A stretch of 64,000 nt of DNA, from assembly GCA_017650905.1 (NCBI GenBank), contig JAGCDZ010000017.1, positions 1 to 64,000 on the forward strand, in the 5' to 3' direction. The DNA comes from Prevotella sp. Its GTDB lineage: Bacteria; Bacteroidota; Bacteroidia; Bacteroidales; Bacteroidaceae. The notes below the pieces were generated by a model. It was not told the origin of the DNA, made no database searches, and worked only from the letters and a program-made list of their open reading frames with translations. The translations under genes were made by a program, and so were the position numbers. Shown one piece after another: positions 27,345 through 34,892 of the stretch. The stretch's first letter is position 1. Each line of letters begins with the position of its first letter.

Positions 27345-29555
27345 CTAGTTTGTCATATAGAATTCCAACAACCCTCCGTTTTCAATATCTTTGTGGTCGA
27401 TATACCATTTGTTGTAAGGTTTCCCGTTCAGGCAGATTTTGCGGATGTGGTGTTTTTTGTCGCTGACGTTGTGGGCGACGATGCGGAAGGTGCCACCTTT
27501 CACCTTGACCTCTGCCTCAGGGAAGAGCGGCGTGCCGAAGACATAGCGTCCGCCTGCCGGTTCAACCTGATAGAAGCCGAGGGCAGAAAGGATATACCAT
27601 GCCGACATCTGCCCTACGTCCTCGTTGCCGCAGATGCCGTCCATACGGTCCGTATAGAGGGTGGTCTGTATCTGTCGGATACGGTCAGCAGCCTTTCGCG
27701 GCTCTCCCAATAACGTATAGAGATAGGCGATGTGGTGACTGGGCTCATTGCCGTGGGCATACTGGCCAATGAGGCCGGAGATATCAGGCGCGGCATTCTC
27801 ACCCAGGTCGCCTGTCACAGTGAAAAGTGAGTCGAGTTTACTGATGAGTGCCTGTTTGGAGCCGAAACAATCGATAAGCCCCTCAATGTCATGTGGCACG
27901 AGGAAGGTGTATTGCCAGGCATTGCCCTCACAGTAGTCGTCACCACCAGCCACCTGCCGGATGGGGTCGAAAGGTGTACGCCAGTTACCTTTTGCGTCTT
28001 TCGGACGAATGAAACGAGTTGTCGGGTCGAAGAGATTCTTGTATTGCCTGCTGCGCGAAAGAAAGCGTTTGTAGTCATCGTCCTTGCCCATTCGTCTGGC
28101 CACTTGTGCGAGCGCCCAGTCAGCCAAGTCGTATTCCAGTTCGTAGGCCACATTCTCATGGCGCAGCGAGTCCGTAGGGATATAACCACAATGACGGTGG
28201 GAAGACAGTCCGCGCTCATCGACTTCGGTAGAACGGACCATTGCCTCGTAGGCCCTTTCCCATTCCGACTCTGGTAACAGAACTTTCAGCAGGGCGTCGG
28301 CTACCACAGGGATGGCGGGATAGCCCACCATACAGTTGGTCTCGCAACCCATCAGGTGCCAGACGGGCAGCTTTCCCTGTTCGTCACAGATGTCGAGCAT
28401 GGTCCGTATCATGTCAGGCACACGCTCTGGCTGGATGATGGTCATCAGCGGGTGTGCCGCGCGATAGGTGTCCCAAAGCGAGTAGGTAGTATAGGTGGTG
28501 TGACCCTTCGAAGCGTGGTTGCGATGGTCTGCCCCGTAGTAGTCGCCATTGACGTCGCAGAATTCCGACGGCGCCACCATCAGATGAAACATAGCTGTAT
28601 AGAACGTGCGCTTGCGGGCCGTGTCGTCTGTCTTGATGGTAATTTTCTGTAGTTCCTCCTGCCACTTCGCCTTGGCCTGTTTCACCGTCTGTTCAAAGTC
28701 CCAGCCCAACAACTCTGCCTGCATGTTTCGCAAGGCTCCGTCAGTGGAAGTCGGCGAGAGAGCCACCTTTACCAGGATCTGTTCATTGGCACGGGTCTTG
28801 AAGTTGGCTCTGAAGTAGAGGTATTTGGCAGAGGCGGTTGTCGAGACTGATGCAACTGTGCGGGCTTCCTTGTCTGTACCCTCTATAATCGCATAGCTCT
28901 CGAAGGGGCGTGAGAACTCGGCACGGAAGAAGATGCGCTCATCGTCAGCCCAGCCTCCGGAATAGCGGTAGCCCTCGATGGTATGATCATCGACGATGCG
29001 GAGGGCCGACTCACGGCATCTGTCCCATCCGCCTCCGTGCACGAGGTCGATGACGATGGCTGCCTCTTTTGACTCAGGGAAGGTATAACGGTGCAGTCCT
29101 ACGCGCGATGTGGCTGTCAGCTCCGCATCGATGCCGTAGCGCTTCAGACGGGTGGCGTAATAGCCTACCTGCGCCCGTTCCTTAGTTCTGTCCTGATACG
29201 ACCAGAGTCCGCTCTGCTGGTCATCATGGTTTCCTCTGGCGTAGGTCACCTGGCCTGTCACAGGCATCACCATGATGTCGTGCAGGTCGCCGCAGCCTGT
29301 GCCGCTGAGGTGGGTATGGGCGAATCCTATGATGGTCGAGTCGCTCCGGTTGTAGCCTGAGCACCAGTCCCAGTCCTGCTTGATGTTCGACGGCCCTAGC
29401 TGCACGAATCCATAGGGCACGTTGGCACCTACGAACACATGCCCGTGTTCTGCCGAGCCTATGAGCGGATCCACATACTGTGTCAGTTCTTCTGCGAGTG
29501 CCATCCCTGCCGTCATCACCAGCCAGGCGGTGGTCAAAAATAGCTTCTGTTTCAT
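27345..29555 (-). CDS. GH92 alpha-mannosidase
   Basis: 736 residues. Signal peptide MKQKLFLTTAWLVMTAGMALA, then the two-domain GH92 fold. GH92 enzymes are calcium-dependent exo-alpha-mannosidases acting by inversion, mainly on N-glycans and yeast mannans. Visible: YVDPLIGSAEHGHVFVGANVPYG and QLGPSN near the N-terminus, GYNRSD...FAHTHLSGTGCGD, YSLWDTYRAAHPLMTI, and the C-terminal GNEDVGQMSAWYILSALGFY block with the presumed catalytic acid region. Secreted or periplasmic. Single gene with its own promoter, convergent with the HAD gene 26 bases away. Confidence 0.92.
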   Translation of the reverse strand: MKQKLFLTTAWLVMTAGMALAEELTQYVDPLIGSAEHGHVFVGANVPYGFVQLGPSNIKQDWDWCSGYNRSDSTIIGFAHTHLSGTGCGDLHDIMVMPVTGQVTYARGNHDDQQSGLWSYQDRTKERAQVGYYATRLKRYGIDAELTATSRVGLHRYTFPESKEAAIVIDLVHGGGWDRCRESALRIVDDHTIEGYRYSGGWADDERIFFRAEFSRPFESYAIIEGTDKEARTVASVSTTASAKYLYFRANFKTRANEQILVKVALSPTSTDGALRNMQAELLGWDFEQTVKQAKAKWQEELQKITIKTDDTARKRTFYTAMFHLMVAPSEFCDVNGDYYGADHRNHASKGHTTYTTYSLWDTYRAAHPLMTIIQPERVPDMIRTMLDICDEQGKLPVWHLMGCETNCMVGYPAIPVVADALLKVLLPESEWERAYEAMVRSTEVDERGLSSHRHCGYIPTDSLRHENVAYELEYDLADWALAQVARRMGKDDDYKRFLSRSRQYKNLFDPTTRFIRPKDAKGNWRTPFDPIRQVAGGDDYCEGNAWQYTFLVPHDIEGLIDCFGSKQALISKLDSLFTVTGDLGENAAPDISGLIGQYAHGNEPSHHIAYLYTLLGEPRKAADRIRQIQTTLYTDRMDGICGNEDVGQMSAWYILSALGFYQVEPAGGRYVFGTPLFPEAEVKVKGGTFRIVAHNVSDKKHHIRKICLNGKPYNKWYIDHKDIENGGLLEFYMTN

Positions 29556-29582
29556 GATGTTTAATTAAACACTTTCGGTTTG

Positions 29583-29614
29583 CAAATATACATTTTTTTT
29601 CGGAAAGTTACAAA
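29583..29614 (-). promoter_or_regulatory. promoter of the GH92 gene
   Basis: On the minus strand TTTG (29614-29611), 20 bases, TATATTTG (29590-29583). Full consensus, about 20 bases of leader before the ATG at 29555. Confidence 0.75.
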
Positions 29615-29643
29615 TAATCGGAACGAAAAAAGTATTTGGCTAT

Positions 29644-29668
29644 ACACGGGGGCAGGAACGTTGTGCAA
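29644..29668 (+). repeat. REP-like sequence, copy 1 (plus orientation)
   Basis: ACACGGGGGCAGGAACG followed by TTGTGCAA matches the minus-strand sequence of the copy at 35189-35213 at 22 of 25 positions. Orientation is opposite to copies 2 and 3. The ends ACAC/GTG-like arms are partly complementary, as in REP hairpins. It marks the left edge of the repeat-rich intergenic region. Confidence 0.55.
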
Positions 29669-29828
29669 TTTTTCTTACGAACCACCTCTTGAGAATCGAA
29701 AATTATCCAGCAATCAATCATTGGCCTGCAAATACGCGAGTTTTGAGCCGTTTTGCTAAGTGTTTGATATATCGCAAGTTATGTTTCTAAACGTTTTACT
29801 ATTACTGACAGGGGGTATCTTTGGGTCG

Positions 29829-29911
29829 TTCAAATGCCTCTTATCACTCGTTCAAATAACACTTTCGATTCATTCAAATAATCTCTATAGGGGGAAAGAG
29901 GTTATTTGAAC
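29829..29911. repeat. TTCAAAT array with 22-bp period and inverted partner
   Basis: TTCAAAT occurs at 29829, 29851 and 29873, exactly 22 bp apart each time. The third forms a hairpin with an inverted copy: TTCAAATAATCTCT (29873-29886) pairs with AGAGGTTATTTGAA (29897-29910), 14 pairs with one G-U, loop of 10 bases. Could be regulator sites on one helix face or RNA hairpins. Confidence 0.6.
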
Positions 29912-30218
29912 AAGTCGTTCGGACTATCCAAACCACCGTTTTGCTACGTCCAAGTTCCCAGTTCCCAACATTCACCCCCAATTCCTTCGAATACGCCCTC
30001 ATTTTCCTCCTAGATTATTCTATCGAAACAGCGTAATTATAGGCAAAGTATCTTGACATTCCCATAAAATGACACATCTCGCACATCGTTCTAGATCCTC
30101 TGTGTATGTAAAACTTCCAAATTGTATTTCCATTTACGAAAAAGTCTCAATCCCTCCCATATATCTGCCGCGCCCCCTTTAAATAAAACAAACTTAGCAT
30201 TTTCTTCCTTCCCTTCAC

Positions 30219-30310
30219 CTCTCCCTTGATCCCTCACCTTATCCCTCCCATTATCGATTTTCAAACTAACAAGTCACATGTGAGGATTAGGTGAGGGTTA
30301 AGGGAGGGAT
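30219..30310. repeat. long imperfect inverted repeat of CCCT/AGGG units
   Basis: The pyrimidine-rich arm at 30219-30244 (containing TCCCTTGATCCCTCACC) is nearly the reverse complement of the purine-rich arm at about 30284-30310 (containing GGTGAGGGTTAAGGGAGGGA). The TCCCTCCCAT motif inside it also occurs upstream at 30149-30158, and GTGAGGGAAG recurs at 30368. Confidence 0.5.
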
Positions 30311-30471
30311 TCTAAATATCTCTCCCGTCCTGAATTCCCTTTGTAAAAAGGCGTTCCAGATGATTATGTGAGGGAAGATGGTTTTTCTATGATAAGATGC
30401 TTTTATTCATTATCGGAAGCCTTTTGTCACTCAACAAGTTCATCTTATTTTGCACCCAAAGCCTACAATTT

Positions 30472-30531
30472 ATTCCCGCTGTGGGAATGAATTATTCCCA
30501 CGTGGGAACAAAACATTCCCAGCCTGGGAAT
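30472..30531. repeat. three tandem TTCCC...GGGAA palindromes
   Basis: ATTCCC-gctgt-GGGAAT (30472-30488), TTCCCACGTGGGAA (30495-30508, perfect) and ATTCCCAG-C-CTGGGAAT (30515-30531, perfect). Centres are at 30480, 30501.5 and 30523, a spacing of 21.5 bp. Inner bases differ while the TTCCC/GGGAA arms are kept, which suggests selection on pairing or on dimer half-sites. Confidence 0.6.
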
Positions 30532-30541
30532 ATAAACGCGA

Positions 30542-30614
30542 CTCTAGTATGATACTAAAGCCCCTTTACCCTAACACTAAACACCCTTTAGTGTCATACT
30601 AGAGCATCTTTAGT
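30542..30614. repeat. CTTTAGT hairpin set
   Basis: CTCTAGTATGATACTAAAG (30542-30560) pairs with CTTTAGTGTCATACTAGAG (30586-30604), 19 pairs with one G-U. Nested alternative: ACACTAAA (30574-30581) with TTTAGTGT (30587-30594). ACTAAA units at 30554 and 30576 are 22 bp apart; TTTAGT units at 30587 and 30609 are also 22 bp apart. The two foldings are mutually exclusive. Confidence 0.6.
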
Positions 30615-30634
30615 ATTAAGGTAGAGAAATCTAT

Positions 30635-30715
30635 TCCGTCTATCTCAGATCCGTATCTAGGACGGACTGTGAGTTCGTACACTACGGACACAGAGTTTGT
30701 TCCTTACGAACAAAC
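30635..30715. repeat. TCCGT/ACGGA and GTTTGTTC inverted repeats
   Basis: TCCGT at 30635 and 30650 faces ACGGA at 30662 and 30684 (the latter two 22 bp apart). GTTTGTTC (30695-30702) pairs perfectly with GAACAAAC (30708-30715) across a 5-base loop. GTTCGTA (30673-30679) is also inverted at 30705-30711. Confidence 0.45.
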
Positions 30716-30787
30716 AGACGTATATCAGATGGAGTTCTTTTGATTTATGTATCTTCTTTTTATGCGATACGATGGAATTATTGCTAC

Positions 30788-30839
30788 AAGGCCTCGTAAC
30801 ACTTTTTAGAAGGGGATGGAAAAAGTGTTGGAAGGCCTT
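30788..30839. repeat. long two-part hairpin
   Basis: AAGGCCT (30788-30794) pairs with AGGCCTT (30833-30839), and inside it AACACTTTTT (30798-30807) pairs with AAAAAGTGTT (30820-30829), with a 3x3 internal loop and a 12-base terminal loop AGAAGGGGATGG. The inner stem is a perfect 10-mer. Confidence 0.6.
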
Positions 30840-30877
30840 CTAATAAACGGGGTACGAAACATTGTTTCTGTACTTCT

Positions 30878-30900
30878 TTACACATCGTTCCTGACCCCGT
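30878..30900 (-). repeat. REP-like sequence, copy 2
   Basis: 23 bases, including CATCGTTCCTGACCCCGT on the plus strand, are identical to copy 3 at 35189-35211 and in the same orientation. It begins 22 bases beyond the stop codon of the minus-strand gene at 30922. The outer palindromic arm seen in copy 3 is lost here (CGTGTTTT instead of GTGTAA). Confidence 0.65.
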
Positions 30901-30921
30901 CGTGTTTTCGTGTTTTGCTTG

Positions 30922-31569
30922 CTACAGCGGTACCACACGAGCAACATTATCATGGAATATAACTCCGATAATATAATAATGAGGCGAATGTTTGAAATAA
31001 TCACTTTCCCTGATGTTCTCTTCCGTCAGTTCTTTCTCTCCACAGAAACGACATATCTTATACTTGGAATCCCACCAGAAAGAACCATAAAGGGCAAGGG
31101 GAATGAAAGTGTTAGGTCGTATCGCAGAAACCCGGAATGGAACCTTTTCATAGAGATAAATAGTTTCAGGCGCATCGGGGACCGGTTTTAGAACTAAATC
31201 CCTTGCTAACCCATTTCGGTGTTCTGAACGAACATAAACTGTTACCATTGAGTCCGATTGTACCGATTGTCTGGGAGAGAACCCTATGGATAACGTCTTT
31301 GCCATCTTAAGTCCCTGCCCTTTCATTTCACCTATCATGCCATCTTGGTTGTATTCACGAATGACGATGATAATGCGTGAAGCAGAATCCGACACAGAGG
31401 ATATGTCGTATGTTAACACATCGTCTTCTTGCATTATCTTCTGTTCCATAGCAACCTTTGGCTTAACTTCAACACTCTTGACATTTTTCTTCTGGCCCTT
31501 CGTTACGATGCTAACGAGCAATATAGCGACGAGGGCGAGCAGTGCGGTGATGATGGTTTTCTTGTTCAT
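30922..31569 (-). CDS. unknown membrane-anchored protein of the M56 operon
   Basis: 215 residues. One N-terminal hydrophobic helix (MNKKTIITALLALVAILLVSIV, residues about 5-24) without a lipobox, so probably anchored with the rest in the periplasm. The remainder is a mixed domain with strands (DSASRIIIVIREY, DSMVTVYVRSEHR) and a C-terminal CRFCGEKELTEENI segment holding CxxC. I recognise no family. Last gene of the BlaI/M56 cluster but 111 bases from the preceding gene, with a terminator-like hairpin (31585-31617) in the gap. Followed by a REP-like copy. Confidence 0.6.
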   Translation of the reverse strand: MNKKTIITALLALVAILLVSIVTKGQKKNVKSVEVKPKVAMEQKIMQEDDVLTYDISSVSDSASRIIIVIREYNQDGMIGEMKGQGLKMAKTLSIGFSPRQSVQSDSMVTVYVRSEHRNGLARDLVLKPVPDAPETIYLYEKVPFRVSAIRPNTFIPLALYGSFWWDSKYKICRFCGEKELTEENIRESDYFKHSPHYYIIGVIFHDNVARVVPL

Positions 31570-31584
31570 TTCTATTCTCAGTTT

Positions 31585-31617
31585 AAAAACTGGAGGGGGC
31601 TTCTCAGCAGCCTCCAG
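31585..31617 (-). terminator. intergenic hairpin, terminator or attenuator
   Basis: On the minus strand CTGGAGG (31617-31611) pairs with CCTCCAG (31596-31590), and inner GGCT-like bases can extend it; five T follow. It ends about 16 bases before the ATG at 31569, so it could reduce expression of the last gene of the M56 cluster. Confidence 0.55.
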
Positions 31618-31680
31618 AAGTCCCGGGTAATAAATAACTTTCTATGAAAAAACGTCTTTTATGGATGTTTATATAATTAT

Positions 31681-32313
31681 TCAGCGAATAATGCGACCCT
31701 GCTTCTTGGGCTTTTCCTGCTTCATGGCGTGAGGGCGTAGATCGTCGAGGTCATAGACCTTGCTCAGCGAGCCTGCACCGCTCATCCATTGGCGCGACTC
31801 GCTGCTAGGCGAGTATATCTGTATACGCTTCACGGAGAGAGGTAGGGCGGGATACCTACTGATGAGGCGTATGGTCTCATTCTTATGTCCGTATATCCAG
31901 AAGCACTGATCGAGAGGGAAATGCTCATGGCTCACGACAATATAGCGGTCACCAGTGTCGGCATCGATGATTGCCGCCCCTGAGTTTTCACGGAAGAACC
32001 ACCAGTCCTGATTGTCGGGCACATCCCAGTCGTAGCACACGTAGGTAGCATCCTTGCAGCGGTAAATAACTGTTCTGCCGTGTCCTATGCTGCCATCTTC
32101 ATTCTGTACATTTATACCTTCTCCCTTTGGTGCTGTCTGCACATGCGAGAAGGCGGCAAACGAACGGTCGTTATGAAGGTCATAGTTGGGCCATGCGGGA
32201 CGCTCCAGAACGGGCTGTTTGTTCTCAGGGCGCTCGTCGTAGGCTATTTGAGCGGTATTGCAGCCTACCAGCACATTGGCTACTGTAATCATGATAATTA
32301 TTTTTTTCTTCAT
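31681..32313 (-). CDS. unknown lipoprotein of the M56 operon
   Basis: 210 residues. The signal MKKKIIIMITVANVLVGC has lipobox LVGC (Cys18), so it is a lipoprotein, likely facing the periplasm. The mature part contains YRCKDATYVCYDWDVPDNQDWWFFRENSGAAIIDADTGDRY-like strands rich in Trp and Asp, and a basic tail KQEKPKKQGRIIR. No family recognised. It starts 12 bases after the M56 gene and so is co-transcribed with it. The phrase DADTGDRYIV also occurs in similar form in the C-terminal part of the M56 protein (VKTGDNYMY), hinting at a shared domain; this is a weak visual match. Confidence 0.6.
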   Translation of the reverse strand: MKKKIIIMITVANVLVGCNTAQIAYDERPENKQPVLERPAWPNYDLHNDRSFAAFSHVQTAPKGEGINVQNEDGSIGHGRTVIYRCKDATYVCYDWDVPDNQDWWFFRENSGAAIIDADTGDRYIVVSHEHFPLDQCFWIYGHKNETIRLISRYPALPLSVKRIQIYSPSSESRQWMSGAGSLSKVYDLDDLRPHAMKQEKPKKQGRIIR

Positions 32314-32325
32314 GGTCGTTCCTTT

Positions 32326-34269
32326 TTAGTTGGTAATAATATGAGGTTTGCGAGGAATATCCTTTAAGCGATAGGTGTTGAAATGGTTTGGCTCTTCTTC
32401 AATGTGTTTTAACTTTATCACATCCACTTTCTTGCCTAATGGCGGAAAGACAAGACATATTTGATAGATAGAATATTTACCATCTTCATTCTCTTCTTGC
32501 TTCACTAGTTTTAAATATGATTCGTCGAAAGAGCGGTACATGTAGTTGTCGCCAGTCTTCACGTCGTGGATAGCCCACTTCCTGAAGCCATCATCTTTAC
32601 TAATCAGCTCTATCACATTTGCTTCATCTCTGACATTCACCGTCAGATACATAAACCATCGTGTTTCTTTTTTCGTCAATTCAATGGCCGCAGGCCCTGT
32701 GCCAAGAAAATCTTTTTTCGTCAAAACTTTATCAGTTGATAGTATTTTGGGGTCATTCTTTGGCTTATCGTAGTTTCGAGTGTTAGAATTGACGGGTTGC
32801 AGATAGCGAATGTAATAGCCTGTTTCGCCCTTGCGAGTGCCCTGTTGCAGGGTCAGTTCGTAGGCGTAGGGGTCATTTTCGCTGACGCTGCTGATACCCG
32901 ATGCCATGGCAATCTGCGACTGCTTGTCAAGCACCTTTACATGGCAGATACGCACGGTATCGGTGTTCAGGTTCGGCTGGAAGTGACCGTAGTAGGCACC
33001 CTCATAGAGCTTTCGCGCACCTACAGCCTGCATCACGCTGTCTACCAGTTCGTTGATTTCTTTGTATTTGGCCAAACCGGTGACTCGCAGTTCCTCTTCT
33101 GTCTGGTCTTTCAGGTCGGCTTTCACCAAGTTGGCATCGGGTCCCACGATAGTAACTGTATCCACAGCCTCATGGCTATAGTGGGCATTTTCCAACTGAA
33201 TAACATCGTTTCCTGTTGTGAGCGTTCCTGTATACAGAGGTTCTTCCTCAGAGAAGTTAACAGCGCCTGTAAAAAGGGCTTTTGTGTTCTGTACAATAGT
33301 GGGAGCTGCTTTTTCTACTTTCTTTTCTATATCGCTCATCACTTGCGGACGGGCGAAAGCCATGAGTGCCAAAGCACCCAGCGGCAGGAGATAGGCGGCT
33401 TTCAGAGCCACCCATCGTCGGGATGGTTTGCGGTACATCATTTTGAATCTTCGTTTAATTGGACTTTGATTGAATGCGTTCACCACAGGCTGCAGTCCCG
33501 TAGAGGTTGCTTTCTTTATTAATAACAGCTGATATTCTTCATCTTTAATGCCTCCTTGAAGCACGCGGCGGTCGGCCTGATATTCATGCACATCGCGTAG
33601 ATCCTGGCGCAGCATCCACACAAAGGGCACGAACCAGAGCATACGACAGGTCAGTTCGCAGAGCAGCATGTCCCAGGAATGCCCCAGTCTGATATGTGAA
33701 AGTTCGTGCTTGATGATAGGACGCATGTTAATGTCGGCAGGATTCAATAGCATCCAGCACATCCAACTGCAAGGAGTCTTGATATCTGGATGGACTAATG
33801 CATGGACACCTTTTGGCAGACCCTCAACATCTATTCGCTTGCTCCGATGTATGAGTAACAATAATGCTGACAATTGCCACAAGTAACGCAGCCAACAAAC
33901 AAGAAGGCCTAACAGATAGATGGCTATAGCGATAAGAATGTAGGCATTGACATCATCACGGATAGGAATGTGCGTGTATTTTACGCCGTTATCGGGATTA
34001 GTGATGATAACTTTCTTCACGTCGCCACTCAAAGGGTTTTGTACGTTTGCAATCTGATACTCGATTTTCTCGCGGCTTTGTGTCACTATATTCTTTCTCC
34101 CTGTTTCTATCTGACATAACGGTAGCACCATACTCGCCTCAAGAATAGCAAGCAACACAATGCGATTGAAGCCATGCAGCGTCTCACGCTTAAGGAATAG
34201 ACCGAAGAGCGAGTAGAGCAATGTAAGCACTACAGCCCACCTAATAATATATATAATAAATGATGTCAT
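32326..34269 (-). CDS. M56 (BlaR1/MecR1-type) membrane metallopeptidase sensor
   Basis: 647 residues. N-terminal transmembrane helices (about 5-25, 35-50, 105-135) lead to the M56 peptidase domain with zinc motif HELSHIRLGH (about 190-199) and a further Glu/Asp in RDVHEYQADRRVL; then a transmembrane helix (AAYLLPLGALALMAFA, about 290-305) and a roughly 340-residue periplasmic part. That outer part is not a penicillin-binding domain: it has none of the SxxK/KTG motifs, so the ligand is not obviously a beta-lactam. It contains repeats of a TGDNY/DESY type related to the adjacent lipoprotein. Such proteins cleave BlaI-type repressors on signal. Three bases after blaI-like gene. Confidence 0.85.
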   Translation of the reverse strand: MTSFIIYIIRWAVVLTLLYSLFGLFLKRETLHGFNRIVLLAILEASMVLPLCQIETGRKNIVTQSREKIEYQIANVQNPLSGDVKKVIITNPDNGVKYTHIPIRDDVNAYILIAIAIYLLGLLVCWLRYLWQLSALLLLIHRSKRIDVEGLPKGVHALVHPDIKTPCSWMCWMLLNPADINMRPIIKHELSHIRLGHSWDMLLCELTCRMLWFVPFVWMLRQDLRDVHEYQADRRVLQGGIKDEEYQLLLIKKATSTGLQPVVNAFNQSPIKRRFKMMYRKPSRRWVALKAAYLLPLGALALMAFARPQVMSDIEKKVEKAAPTIVQNTKALFTGAVNFSEEEPLYTGTLTTGNDVIQLENAHYSHEAVDTVTIVGPDANLVKADLKDQTEEELRVTGLAKYKEINELVDSVMQAVGARKLYEGAYYGHFQPNLNTDTVRICHVKVLDKQSQIAMASGISSVSENDPYAYELTLQQGTRKGETGYYIRYLQPVNSNTRNYDKPKNDPKILSTDKVLTKKDFLGTGPAAIELTKKETRWFMYLTVNVRDEANVIELISKDDGFRKWAIHDVKTGDNYMYRSFDESYLKLVKQEENEDGKYSIYQICLVFPPLGKKVDVIKLKHIEEEPNHFNTYRLKDIPRKPHIITN

Positions 34270-34272
34270 TGT

Positions 34273-34638
34273 CTATTCGTGTTTGTTTTCTTTCAGTTCT
34301 TTCAGAAAATCCAATAAATCTTGTTCGCTGACTTTGTCCTCAGCCACAAGCGACGAAACAAGTTCCATATACGAATGTTTGAAATAGCGATCGACAAAAC
34401 CGCCTAATTTCGTACGGCCATAATCATCCTTGCTCACGATGGGCTCATAGATATAGCCGCGACCGACGGGTTTGTGCGTCAGGAAATGCTTGCGTTCCAA
34501 AGACTGGAATACGGTGGCAATGGTGTTGATGTGCGGCTGCGGTTCTGGGTAACGTGCCTGCACATCTTTTGGAGCACAAGGACCTATCTCCCAAATCTGC
34601 TCCATCACTTCTTCTTCCTTGGTTGTTAGTCTGTTCAT
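34273..34638 (-). CDS. BlaI/MecI/CopY-family repressor
   Basis: 121 residues from the Met at 34638. N-terminal winged helix: LTTKEEEVMEQIWEIGPCAPKDV, then the recognition helix region HINTIATVFQSLERKHFLTHKPVGRGYIYEPIV; the C-terminal part (GGFVDRYFKHSYMELVSSLV) is the dimerisation and cleavage region. It should repress its own operon until cut by the M56 protease encoded 3 bases downstream. The frame runs open to 34848, but the promoter at 34669-34700 overlaps that extension. Confidence 0.9.
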   Translation of the reverse strand: MNRLTTKEEEVMEQIWEIGPCAPKDVQARYPEPQPHINTIATVFQSLERKHFLTHKPVGRGYIYEPIVSKDDYGRTKLGGFVDRYFKHSYMELVSSLVAEDKVSEQDLLDFLKELKENKHE

Positions 34639-34668
34639 ACTTTCAACGTATTTTTTAGTTCGACGGTG

Positions 34669-34700
34669 CAAAGATAGGTCTTTACTATATAACTTCCAAA
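34669..34700 (-). promoter_or_regulatory. promoter and candidate operator of the BlaI/M56 operon
   Basis: On the minus strand TTTG (34700-34697), 20 bases, TATCTTTG (34676-34669). A small dyad AAAGA-CCTA-TCTTT overlaps the -7 box and is a candidate BlaI-type operator. Confidence 0.65.
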
Positions 34701-34834
34701 TATTATTGATGCATTTTAAACTATTTTTACCGTTGAATCGAAAATAGTGGATAGTCTTTACTTCGGTTAAGGTTTTGTATGACTCAGTATACGTCAGAAC
34801 ACATGGGAACGCTGTGTTTTTATTTCGCGTTTTA

Positions 34835-34866
34835 TTTGGTAATATCAAATATTATTCTTACCTTTG
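34835..34866 (+). promoter_or_regulatory. promoter of the transposase remnant
   Basis: TTTG (34835-34838), 20 bases, TACCTTTG (34859-34866). Full consensus, retained although the gene it serves is broken. Confidence 0.6.
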
Positions 34867-34892
34867 CAACTGTTAACAATAAATGTATTATT

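Larger units (their letters stand above)
29669..30877. other. 1.2-kb gene-free region packed with inverted and direct repeats
   Basis: No supportable protein-coding frame and no known RNA gene is seen in either strand. The region holds at least six distinct repeat families, described separately: TTCAAAT units, CCCTCC/GGGAGGG arms, three TTCCC-GGGAA palindromes, a CTTTAGT hairpin set, ACGGA/TCCGT and GTTTGTTC units, and a long AAGGCCT/AACACTTTTT hairpin. Several share a spacing of about 22 bp. TATCTTTG at 29816-29823 is a possible -7 box that would transcribe the region rightward. The segment is bracketed by oppositely oriented REP-like copies. Confidence 0.5.

Noticed and set aside
29829-30614. 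CRISPR array
   Set aside because: Some repeats are evenly spaced, but units are only 6-8 bases, no constant 25-40-bp repeats with spacers exist, and there are no cas genes.
34639-34848. N-terminal extension of the BlaI-type repressor
   Set aside because: The extension overlaps a full promoter and is not similar to the family; the start at 34638 gives the normal length.
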